A stretch of DNA of 64,000 nucleotides, taken from contig NZ_FUZC01000014.1 in NCBI RefSeq assembly GCF_900168115.1, forward strand, positions 1 through 64,000, in the 5' to 3' direction. The notes under the pieces are model-generated. The model made no database searches. It had not been told where the DNA came from and saw nothing but the letters and a program-made list of their open reading frames with translations. Numbering within the stretch: position 1 is the stretch's first letter; every line of letters begins with the position of its first letter. The stretch comes from Salegentibacter salinarum. Lineage in GTDB: Bacteria > Bacteroidota > Bacteroidia > Flavobacteriales > Flavobacteriaceae. The position numbers were made by a program, and so were the translations under genes. Positions 36,501 to 45,800 of this stretch are shown here, one piece after another.

Positions 36501-39401
36501 GGCACCGGCTCCTGGTCTTATAATAATGGAGAGACAGTCTTACTTGGGGACCCGGATAATCCGAATACCAGTTTTACAGGTCAACCGGGACAAACATACA
36601 CCCTTAGCTGGAGTGTTTCTTCTGTTACAAATGAAAGCTGTAGTGTGACCGATGAAATTGAGATCACCTTCCCTCCTTCCTGTAGTCAGTTAAATTTTGA
36701 TGGAATTGACGATTTTGTAGATTTAGGAGATCATTATAATATTAATTCGAGCTTTTCTATTGAAGCCTGGGTAAAACCACATTCAACATCCCGCACCAAA
36801 ACTATACTTTCTAAAAGATCTGCCACCAATTTAAACTCAGGTTACGATTTATTCCTAAACAACGGCTCACCTACATTTCAGGTTAACAATACAAGTGTTG
36901 TAGCCAGAAGTAAAATCAATACAGATCGTTGGTATCATATCGCTGCAGTTTATAGCCAGGGCTCAGCCCTTAAAATTTATGTTGATGGTATTGAAATTCA
37001 AACAAACACCACTAATATTCCCCAATCAGTAGGAGCAACTGATACTCCTACACTAATTGGGGCGACCTATGCCCCGGATGAATCTATAGAAAGCAAAGAT
37101 CACTTTGAAGGTTATATTGAAGAAGTCAGGCTTTGGAATACGGCAATTCCAATCGACCAAATAAGATTTTTTATGAACCAACGTCTTGAAAAAGATGGTA
37201 CAAATGTGAGTGGGACCGTATTAACTAACAATCTGAACCTTCCAAATGCCCCGGAAACGATTGAATGGAGTAGTTTAGTTGGTTATTATCAGCTTCTTGC
37301 GCAGAATGATCTTATTAGCGATGGCTTCACGGATAATCTCGGAAGTACAGGTGGAACAGCCAATGGATTACTAAAAAATATACAGGAAATGCAGGAAAAC
37401 ACCGCTCCCCTTCCATATATTCTTTATACAAGCGGCCAGGAGTGGTTTAATAAAACAACCTGGAAATTACCTGCACAAATTGATGGACAGAATATAAGGG
37501 AAAGAGATGTTTGGGATGCACCGAGCAGCCCGGGAATTAATAATAGTCCAATAAACTGGAATATCGTAAAGCTTTCTAAAGATATAGAAAACCCGGCTAC
37601 TCAAAATAACCACAATAATATAAGCCTACTGGGTTTAATTTCTGAAAATGGAACTCTCAATATGAAAGGTGAAAATAATATGGGGGGAAGCCAAACCGGA
37701 TTTGGAACCGGGAATGCTTTAACCATTACACATTACCTGGAGCTTGACGGGTATATAGATCTCAATGGCGAATCGCAGTTAATACAAACAGAAGGAAGCG
37801 AAATTAGTGGTTCTGGTAGCCTGGAACGAGACCAGCAAGGGACAGCAAGTAGTTATAATTATAACTACTGGAGTTCTCCAGTAGTACCAACTTCTAATAG
37901 CCCAAACTACAAAGTTAACCAAGTGATGAAAGACGGTTCTACTGTAGGTACCAAAGACTTTCAAAATATCAATTTTAAATGGCCCCATACGCATGCTGAC
38001 GGGCAGAAAGCAAATCCTATTAAAATTAGTGATTACTGGATAAATGCTTTCAGAGCCAGAAAAGCAAACGAGTATAGCCAGTGGGAACAAATTGGAAGCT
38101 ACACTGCCTTAAAACCTGGTGAAGGATATACCATGAAAGGTACAACCGGAGAGGCACGAATAATTGATCTTCAAAATTATACATTCACCGGTTTTCCCAA
38201 TAACGGCACTATTGAAGTTAGCGAGATTAAAGCGGGTCAAAATTATCTTTTGGGAAATCCTTATCCTTCTGCAATAAGTGTAGAAGAATTTATACTGGAT
38301 AATATTAAAGACAGCGGAGGTCGCAATAACAAAAATCTTTTAAACGGAGCCGTCTATTTTTGGGATCATTTCGGGGGGCAAACTCATTACCTGTCACAGT
38401 ATGTTGGAGGCTACGCTGTGAGAAATTTAATCGATGGAGTTTCGGCCATTTCCAATGATTCCAGGATCAATGATTCGGGGGCCCAAAGTACTAAAAAGGC
38501 CGGGCCTTATATTCCGGTAGGCCAGGGATTTTTTGTAAACACTACCCTGGATGCACAGGCCGAAGATATTGATGAGTTTGGGTCGGGAACAATTGTTTTT
38601 AAAAATAGCCAGCGTTCTTTTGTAATGGAGCGAGGACAAAGTTCTTCCTTCTTTCTAAAACCAAGCGATAATACAAAAAACAATAAAAATGTTGAAGAAA
38701 AAAGCGAAGATGGCCGATATAAAATAAGATTGAAGTTTAATTCTCCTACCGGCTATCATCGAGAAATATTAGTGGGTGCAGATGCAAGAACTAGCCAGGA
38801 CTTTGATCTGGGCTTCGATGCACCCTTAATAGATAAAGGCAAAGAAGATATGTATTGGGTGATTGGCGAAAGAAATTATGTAATCCAGGGAGTTCCTCAT
38901 TTCAACCTCGATCAAAAGTTACCCTTGGGTATTAAAATTGCCGAAGAAAAAGAGTTCAGTATAGAAATTGGGGAACTTCATAATCTTCCTGATATTATAG
39001 AAATTTATTTGCATAACAATATTGACAGCACGTATCACGATTTACGAAAAGAAGCTTTTAAAGCCACACTACCCGTGGGAGAATACAAGGATTTATATGA
39101 GATTGTTTTTCAGGATATAACCACCATTCGAAAAGACAAAGAACCCGGGGAAGGACCTGTTGATTTTTACTATTCAATGGAAAACAGGGAATTTGTAATT
39201 AACAACCCCGAATTTCATAAAATTGAACATATAAATGTTTACAATATTGCCGGCCAGTTGGTAGATCAGCATTTTGGAATACCCGACATTAAAGAGATTC
39301 ATATTCCGCAGGAAAAATCTTTGAGTTCAGCAGTGTATATAGTGAAAATCTTTACCAGTGCAGGAGATTATGCCAAGAAGGTAATTATTCGTAAGGACTA
39401 A
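30582..39401 (+). CDS. Giant T9SS-secreted surface protein 1 (HYR, PKD-like and LamG domains)
   Basis: A 2939-residue exported protein. A signal peptide (about 1-28) is followed by three HYR-type domains (about 55-300, two of them near-identical), an Ig-like domain, and a long row of PKD-like domains of about 80 residues (about 380-1000). A jelly-roll/MAM-like region (FNNGNQGWETN to about 1220) and a carbohydrate-binding-like domain (NLVPNGDFDNP to about 1580) follow. Then come SprB-like repeats (CFEGDNGKIEVNI), a LamG/concanavalin-like domain (LNFDGIDDFVDLGD, about 2036-2225), a conserved C-terminal module and the T9SS type A sorting domain (NVYNIAGQLVDQHFG...YAKKVIIRKD). The ATG at 30582 is preferred over a TTG two codons upstream because the paralogue starts there. 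A role in adhesion or carbohydrate contact is inferred from the domains; no enzyme motif is seen. Confidence 0.9.
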   Translation: MGKITPRYLLIILIYGLFIHSANSLFANTTYRPEKPVIIDKTSNEFFFIGFYLNAAPSITAPDDKTVDSNPGQCYALNVNLGSPQTSGGGNVTNDAPNQFPLGNTTVTWTITNEEGTATDSQLVTITDNEKPSISSNGNREVNQDPGECGAIVSVEASANDNCSVNNPTGTRSDGQNLNALYPVGTTTITWEVTDENGNEAETVTQTVTVIDNKKPIISHNGNKEVNNDPGECGALVSVEASANDNCSVNNPTGTRSDGQNLNALYPVGTTTITWEVTDENGNEAETVTQTVTVADNEAPTAPVLQDLEWTCATTITDYPTTTDNCDTEITGTTSDPLELDSYGEYTIIWTFTDSSENSVTAEQIISIPEPTVEIPVINGNEYCNTEQVPGITFTGNNLPNKKYEWFYETDNNANIGLASSGTDEIPEFTATNNTSSPIEVKFTVIPFGRNCEGEENYFFITINPTPTITTPNDIEICEGETVNTIDLSGFSVTGSTVEWSNDNPNIGLGTSGTGNINSFTANNNTNEPQIATISLVPSANNCVGEVQTFTIEVKPKPELENPVIPELCNGEPTQEIELTGDVPGLTFDISGGSSVGLSNRTNVTEIPIFTPVNNSDILVNTTITITPKADGCIGVPVQIPVTVKPSPLVDASFSNQICSGETTDISLSSPVANTGFTWTVDAPPGIEGAANGSLQGEGTIEHELINTTSQPQKVTYRITPEADECTGSTIPVAITVNPMPDFEITDPEPGCSPIEIDLTASEITAGSSSGLTFTYWNNEAATDEFENPTSAGAGTYYIKATTNNSCSVVKSVTVVENQTPELTSPLQAPGFCSETAFEYEFSSTVPDTEFNWTRENIAGISTSGNSDSGSINEVLVNETTNPIEVVYEVTLISPEGCSNQQEITTIVTPTPLLTSTLTPEGICSGINFNYNPTSETGGTVFSWTRERVDGISNPPANGTGPINEILENTTTQPIGVTYTYTLASNNCENPDEYNVNVVVTPSPDTQVQVSTAGENNKQNEIEICSGTNVDLFSTTSFVDNTSLPFELFRSNFNNGNQGWETNPSGGSSRWQLTNSGTEAYTYECEWWEEYFYGCQDERIDFQSNSNDQFFLVNSHDSNDDFNNISLTSPVFNTQGYNTLNLSFWHHYRDGGASRWNQRDIGLLEYRYENSNGSWTNWQNIDTYTSTEGNADNFVQRNYNIDNLINRNAVQIRFRYDNASDDWYWAIDNVLVTGDGISTSPEVEWTSDVSDWTSNEVNPTNVSTAQTTTYTATYINPETGCPGSASVKVTVREPLQPRIIADYCLFAESNRIRLSSDQEFDSYRWESAGERLSSNSSIDISLARTYTLYVTKDGCEASTSITPNENLVPNGDFDNPDYPLPYSESTNYGERDILSNGDVLFSTLYDFKVNPNDNQNTWGALGPEGTMAVGDNANDYHSNFNGRGHGGQGNFLIVNGDRSIGNIVWESHTFEITPDTDYYFSAWTSNVNPASPARLRLQVLVPGNNTPEVESTLGDLTNEPVGNWINFYNPELWNSGNNTEVVLRIINENPTAGGNDFGIDDISFSAFRSFDFEFTPENNGAICENETLELAANLDGGRFPITFNWTGPNGFSRSKTISEESERVAADTIRIPNATAEMAGEYSLQITDFYGCNLESKTTSVEVIEKAVVFAGDDVEICSNNPVIDLSSASITHPSIDSGFWSTAEGDNSGFTDPNTLNTTYHPSEEEIAAGEIELILTSNEDAGAVCETVTDTINIIFNISPELELVAQDVNCFEGDNGKIEVNIIENTGTAPFTFEWSDGQTGRIAENLVAGEYYADITDAKGCTVRTETYTIRQPEELIVGSPIGLEEASCFDEFGAVVSIPVSGGLFAEETIEPENIPYVLEILDADGNQINLAQEQINYDIATERFIISGLQGGKGYTFLVSSSENCAAEVKTFTTLTPPEINAGEVPEISECGIKTLWLAASPIDPEIGTGSWSYNNGETVLLGDPDNPNTSFTGQPGQTYTLSWSVSSVTNESCSVTDEIEITFPPSCSQLNFDGIDDFVDLGDHYNINSSFSIEAWVKPHSTSRTKTILSKRSATNLNSGYDLFLNNGSPTFQVNNTSVVARSKINTDRWYHIAAVYSQGSALKIYVDGIEIQTNTTNIPQSVGATDTPTLIGATYAPDESIESKDHFEGYIEEVRLWNTAIPIDQIRFFMNQRLEKDGTNVSGTVLTNNLNLPNAPETIEWSSLVGYYQLLAQNDLISDGFTDNLGSTGGTANGLLKNIQEMQENTAPLPYILYTSGQEWFNKTTWKLPAQIDGQNIRERDVWDAPSSPGINNSPINWNIVKLSKDIENPATQNNHNNISLLGLISENGTLNMKGENNMGGSQTGFGTGNALTITHYLELDGYIDLNGESQLIQTEGSEISGSGSLERDQQGTASSYNYNYWSSPVVPTSNSPNYKVNQVMKDGSTVGTKDFQNINFKWPHTHADGQKANPIKISDYWINAFRARKANEYSQWEQIGSYTALKPGEGYTMKGTTGEARIIDLQNYTFTGFPNNGTIEVSEIKAGQNYLLGNPYPSAISVEEFILDNIKDSGGRNNKNLLNGAVYFWDHFGGQTHYLSQYVGGYAVRNLIDGVSAISNDSRINDSGAQSTKKAGPYIPVGQGFFVNTTLDAQAEDIDEFGSGTIVFKNSQRSFVMERGQSSSFFLKPSDNTKNNKNVEEKSEDGRYKIRLKFNSPTGYHREILVGADARTSQDFDLGFDAPLIDKGKEDMYWVIGERNYVIQGVPHFNLDQKLPLGIKIAEEKEFSIEIGELHNLPDIIEIYLHNNIDSTYHDLRKEAFKATLPVGEYKDLYEIVFQDITTIRKDKEPGEGPVDFYYSMENREFVINNPEFHKIEHINVYNIAGQLVDQHFGIPDIKEIHIPQEKSLSSAVYIVKIFTSAGDYAKKVIIRKD
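31009..31474 (+). repeat. Tandem 252-bp DNA repeat inside giant gene 1
   Basis: Two copies with a period of 252 bp (84 codons); for example GGGGGAATGTGGCGCC occurs at 31019 and 31271. The copies are nearly identical in DNA, not only in protein, over about 210 bp, which implies recent duplication or gene conversion. They encode HYR domains 2 and 3. Confidence 0.88.
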
Positions 39402-39787
39402 GATTCATCCTTAAATTCCCGAACTACCTTTTAATAACCGAATTTCCTCTCAAAGTTAATCCCAGTTTTTTTAAAAGACCTGCGCATTAGTATGGTCTAC
39501 CCCAAACGTGCTCCCTCGTTAAAGACACAGAAGTATTATAGTCCTTGCGCTTCATTTATTTTGGGAGCTTTCCCTTACCAAATACAGAAATTCCGCCTTA
39601 ATTTATTTCTAAAAATGATCCTAAAAATTTCAGTAGAAAGGTGATAGTTAGAGGAAAATATCATTTCAAAAAAAGAAGGTTTTTTCCTACAATTTGGTTT
39701 ATTACGCTCTAAAAAATAGCCTTTCATCTGATATATAGGGTTTTATATCTCCAATTTTGGCTTGAATTCCTGTTAATATAGATTTAT
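39402..39787. other. Intergenic region between the two giant genes, no gene seen
   Basis: The 386 bp contain no credible frame and no clear terminator hairpin with T run behind giant gene 1. The last 60 bp resemble the region before giant gene 1 (for example TTTCATCTGAT here and TTTATCTGATT there), so the duplication unit probably included the upstream DNA. Confidence 0.45.
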
Positions 39788-39825
39788 TATATGTATTTTT
39801 ACCTTCTGTACTAATACAGTAGCCT
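39788..39825 (+). promoter_or_regulatory. Leader of giant gene 2, shared with giant gene 1
   Basis: Gap-free counterpart of 30544-30581. It argues that the two genes are under the same type of control. Confidence 0.6.
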
Positions 39826-42800
39826 ATGGGTAAAATTACTCCCCGGTTTTTTTTAATAGCACTTATTTCTGGATGGTTCTTACTTTCCGGAAATTCACTA
39901 TTGGCTAATATCTCCTATGGGCCCGAAAAACCTGTTTTAAAAGAAAAGCAGCAAAAGAATTTATTTTTCGTCGGTTTTTTATTAGAGCTTGCTCCCTCTA
40001 TTACTTTATCAAAAAATACTCCTGCCACTTGTAGCAATGCCCAGGATGGCGCATTAAATATTGATGTTTCTGGTGGTGTTTCCCCCTATTCCTATTCCTG
40101 GAGTGGTCCAAATAATTTTTCGAGTACAAGCCAGGGAATTACCGGTCTCGCATCCGGAAGTTATACCGTAACGGTAACCGATAGTAATAAGGATACGGCT
40201 ACTAAAAGTTTTACGGTTGAATTTGAAGACTCTGAAGCTCCTACCGTTAATTTTAGAAATATTACCGTTGAATTAGCATTGAGCGGGTCTGTTTCAATCC
40301 AAGCGAGCGATATTAACAACGGCTCTTCAGATAACTGCGGAATTGACCAGATTTCGATAAATAAAACAAATTTTAGCTGTACTGATGTTGGAGATAATAC
40401 TGTTACACTAAGTGTAACTGATGTGAACGGAAATACAGCTACAGGGAACGCTACCGTTACCGTTCAGGACAATATTGCTCCTAATGTTAGCACGCAGAAC
40501 ATAACAGTTCAATTGGATGAAAACGGCACTGCAAACATCACCCCAGACCAAATAGACAATGGCTCTACTGATGCCTGCGGAATTCAATCAACTTCACTGG
40601 ATATTTCCACATTTGATTGTACTAATATCGGTGCTAATACTGTTACTCTTTCAGTAACCGATAATAACAATAATACTTCGACAAAAACAGCCACCGTCAC
40701 TGTAGAAGATAATATTGCCCCTCAGGTAATTACGCAAAATATAACTGTGCAACTTGATGAAAACGGTACGACCAGCATCACCCCAGATCAAATAGACAAT
40801 GGATCTACTGATGCCTGCGGAATTCAATCAACTTCACTGGATATTTCCACATTTGATTGTTCTAATATCGGCGCGAATACTGTTACTCTTTCCGTAATCG
40901 ATAATAATAACAATACTGCCACAAAAACTGCCAGCGTCACTGTTGAAGATAATGTAGCCCCTCAGGTAGTTACACAAAATATAACTGTGCAACTTGATGA
41001 AAACGGTACGGCCAGTATAACCGCAGCTCAAATAGACAACGGTTCTACTGATGCCTGCGGAATTGATTCCAGTTCTCTGGATGTTTCCACATTTGATTGT
41101 TCTCATATCGGTGCGAATACCATTACACTTTCAGTAACCGACATTCACAATAATACGGCCTCAAATACAGCTACTATAACTGTAGAAGATAAGATAAAGC
41201 CTGTTTTACCAACAGTCAACGATATTACCTGGGGCTGTGAATATACTGTGGAAACTCCGGTTGCACTAGATAATTGTGGAGGTGAGATTACCGCAGAAGC
41301 GAACAGGTCTACCATTTTTGCTGAATCCGGTACAATTATATGGACTTTTACTGACACATCAGGAAATACAGATAGCATAGAACAAAATGTTACCATTAAT
41401 CAGATAGAATTAAATGTTAAGGTTGATGATATTTTATGTAACGGGTTTGCTTCTGGCGAAGCCCAGGCTATCGTTACCGGTGGAGTTGGAGAAATCATCT
41501 ATGACTGGGGAGAATTAGGAAACGGGGCAGCCAAAGACGGGTTAAGTCCGGGCACCTATTCAGTTACAGCTACCGATGTGAATGGATGTTCGGCAACCAA
41601 AGAATTTACCATTACTGAGCCAGAGAGTTTTATTGAAACAACCAGTATCAATATCAATGAAGGATGTTTTGAGGAAAACAACGCCTCTATAACTGTTGAA
41701 GCTCAGGGAGGAACAGGGCAGTTAACTTATAATTGGAGTAATGGCCAAACGGGAGCCGCTATTAATAACGTAAATAATACGTCAGCTTCCAATAATCTTA
41801 TTTTAACTATTACCGATGAAAATGGATGTTCTATTGAAGAAACCATTACAGTTTATCCTCCGGAAGAATTAGTAATCACCAATATTGTTGATACTGAAAC
41901 TAATACTTTTGGTTCTGCTACCGGAACTGCCACTGCCATTATTGAAGGTGGAACAGCTAATTTTGAATTTTTATGGTCTGATGGCCAAACAGGTCAAACT
42001 GCAAAGAATCTTGCTGCGGGAACATATAGCGTTATAGTAACTGATGCAAACGGATGTACCGATGAAGAGACCATTACCATTATAGACCCGTTAGAAGCGA
42101 GTATGATTCCCACTTCAAAATGTTTAAGTGATGCGGGCGGATTAAGAACTTCAACTTTTGAACTTGACTCTGTTCAGGGAGGAATTGCACCTTATAATTA
42201 TAAGTGGGATTTTGCCGGGGAAACTGTAGAATTTGGTGATACCAACAATCAAACCGAAGGTCCCGGAGTACACGTAGTCAATTATTTAGAAGGAGGAGTA
42301 TATCCTGTTTCTCTTACAGTTACAGATTCTGCGGGGAATGAATACACTGAAATATTTAATCATTATGTAGGGGAATGTTTTGAACCTTGTGGCCAAACTG
42401 GAAATTTAGATTTCGAATTGGATACATTTTATATAGGAAAAGAGGACAGCAGCCCACTTACTGGTGCCGAATGCCAGTCTTATACCGGAAAGCGTTATAT
42501 ATATCTTCGTATAGAACAAAATGCAAATGCCTATAATCCTTCAGTAGAATTTATTTATTCAATATCCCAGGGTGGGGAATTTATCTCTGAAGAAAGAATA
42601 ACGGGATGTATAGATATTGGTGATGAAAAAATACCCGAATTATTGCGAATTGGAGAAGTGCAAAACTGGTCTTGCGGAAATGCTATCACCCTGGAAAGCT
42701 TTTACATGGATTGGACCAATAATCACAAAAAAGCCTGTGGGGACGTACGCCAGAGAATGTGTGTTTCAACCAACGAGAACGATGAAATTCACTTCCCTTT

Positions 42801-45800
42801 ATCTGCACGAATAGAGAAAATAAACAATTTTTGTCACGGGGATGAAAAAGGAGCAATAGAAATAATACCCACGGGAGGGGTTGGAACCTACCACTACGAA
42901 ATACAAAATACCCTAACCGGAGATATTTATGGTCCTAAAGACACACGAAAATTCGAGGGTCTACCGGCCGGAACTTACAAAGCAATGGTTCATGACGACA
43001 ATGAATCATATACCGTAAATAATATTATAATTACTCAACCAGAAAATCCGCTTTTACTGGAGGAAATTGACCAGACACCATTAGTTTGTTTTGGGGGTAG
43101 TAATGCTACAGCTACCGTAGAAGCTTCAGGTGGTACAGCTCCATACACTATAGTTTGGGATCATATTAGTCAAACTTCAACTGAAACAACGGGAACCGCT
43201 AACAATCTTTCTGCAGGCGCTTACACAGTAAATGTTGTTGATGCTAATGGGTGTGAATTTACTACCGAAGTAACTATAGCCCAGCCTGAAGAATTAATTG
43301 CCAATGCAGGAAGTGATCAGGTTTTAGAATGTGGTGTAAACCAGGTGAATTTAGGAGGAGTTTTTGAAGGCTATATCAATCCAAGAACCGAAGAAGAAGA
43401 ATTTGGAACCTGGCGAATTATAAACGGCCCCTCGGGAGCTGTAATTTCAGACCCAAATAATCCCGAAAGTCTTTTCACTATTACCACAACAGGAACTTAC
43501 ACCCTGGAATGGACAATTCCCTGCGGAAGTACCGATAGAGTTAAAATAATTTTCAGTAACTGCAGCACTATAGATTTTGATGGCGTAGACGATTATATAG
43601 ATTTTGGTAATAACCTAAATCTCCCTTCCGGGTTTACTTTAGAAGCCTGGGTAAAACAAGATCCAAGCGCTGGCACCACGAGAAAAACTATTCTTTCAAA
43701 AAGGGATAATAATAATCCTGCCGCGGGGGGATACGATTTAATTATTGAAAATAATACCCCTACATTTAGATGGAATAATGAAACTATTTCTTCAACTCAT
43801 CAAATTGATTCTGACCGCTGGTATCACATCGCGGTAATTCAGGGTGGAAATGATGCCGGAATCTATATAGATGGTATCAAAACAGGTGAAACTGCACCGG
43901 GGATCCCCACCAGTACCGATAACAGGTTTTTAATTGGGGCTATGCATGACAGTACTTTAGAACCGCTTCCCACGCACTTTTTCCACGGGTGGATTGAAGA
44001 AGTAAGGGTTTGGAATACTTCCTTAGATCAGGCTCAACTCCAATTTATGATGAACCAACGCATTACTGATAATAATGCGACCAATGTAAAAGGTGAAATT
44101 GTCCCTTTAAATGTTCCTAATAACCTTGAATGGGCAAATCTCACGGGATATTATAGACTTATAACTTCTGAAGCTACAAACGGTATCACCAAAAACAAAA
44201 TACCCAATGGCATTGACGGTCGATTAAAAAATATTCAAAGCACCCAGCAGAATACTGCCCCCCTTCCATATATCGCTACGGGTGGGGATTGGTGGAACAT
44301 TAACTCCTGGAAGCAGCCCCAGGTATGGGACACTCCCAACAGCACAGGCGTAAATGGTGAGAAAATTAACTGGAATATAGCCCGGTTAGACGGCAAGACT
44401 TTAACCAATGCTGCAACTACCGATAATTCAAATAGCATAACTTTACTAGGACTTTTAGATGATGGAGGTTCTTTAATCATGGATGGAACCAACCAAACTT
44501 CCGGCAATGAATTACACATTAGTCATTATCTCGAACTAAACGGGCATATAGATCTTAATGGCGAATCACAACTAGTACAACCCGAAAACAGCCAGATTAT
44601 CGGTTCCGGAAGCCTGGAACGCGATCAACAAGGTACTGCAAGTAGTTTCAATTATAATTACTGGAGTTCTCCAGTAATTTCAGATCCTGCAAATACTACT
44701 TACAAGGTTAACCGGGTTATGAAAGATGGATCTACCTTAGGTACCAATAAATTTCAAAATATCAACTTTAAGTGGCCTCATACCCACGCTGATGGCCCCA
44801 AAGCGAATCCTATTAAAATAAGTGACTACTGGATTAATGCTTTTAGAGCCAGGCAAGCCAATGAATATAGCCAGTGGGAACAAATTGGAAGTTATACAGC
44901 TTTAAAGCCCGGCGAAGGGTATACAATGAAAGGAACCGAAAATATAGATATTGCCGAAGGAAAACTTCAGAATTATACATTTAATGGCTTTCCAAATAAC
45001 GGGATAATAGAAGTCAGTGAAATTAAATCGGGACAAAATTACCTTCTGGGTAATCCTTACCCGTCTGCCATTAGTGTTGAAGAATTCATCTTAGACAATA
45101 TTAGAGAAGGTGAAGGCCGTAACGATAAAAACCTTTTAAACGGAGCCGTTTATTTTTGGGATCATTTTGCGGGTAAAACTCATTATCTTTCACAGTATGT
45201 TGGAGGATACGCGGTGCGAAATTTAATAGATGGGGTTCCTGCCATTTCTAACGACTCCAGGATCAATGCTTCGGGTGCTGAAAGCAACAAACGTCCCGGC
45301 GCCTATATCCCGGTAGCTCAAGGGTTTTTTGTAAATACCACACAAGATTCTCAAGCAGGAAGTTTTGGTAGTTTTGATACAGGAAATATCATCTTTAAAA
45401 ACAGTCAACGTTATTACAAAACCGAAATTGAACGAGAAATTTCATTTTTTCTACAAGCTCGAGACAATTCAAAATCTAAGCAGGAGACAGAAGGAAAAAG
45501 CGAAGATGGACGATATAAAATAAGGTTGTTGTTCCGTTCTCCTACCGGTTATCACCGGGAACTTCTTGTTGGCGCAGACGCCAGAAGCAGTCAGGGCTTT
45601 GATCTTGGCTTTGATGCCCCATTAATTGATAAAGGTCCTGAAGATATGTATTGGGTTGTAGGGGAAGGCAAATATGTTATACAGGGTGTGCCCCACTTTA
45701 ATCTGGACCAGGTGCTCCCTTTAGGCTTTAAGATTGCCGAAGAAAAAGAATTCAGTATAGAAATCGGGGAGCTGGAAAACCTACCGGAAATCACCGAAAT

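Noticed and set aside
31009-41196. CRISPR-like periodicity in the giant genes
   Set aside because: The periods (252 and 240 bp) are multiples of three, lie inside open frames and encode domain repeats.
42617-42814. Plus-strand alternative frame inside giant gene 2
   Set aside because: Shadow of the long coding frame, without start signals or protein-like composition.
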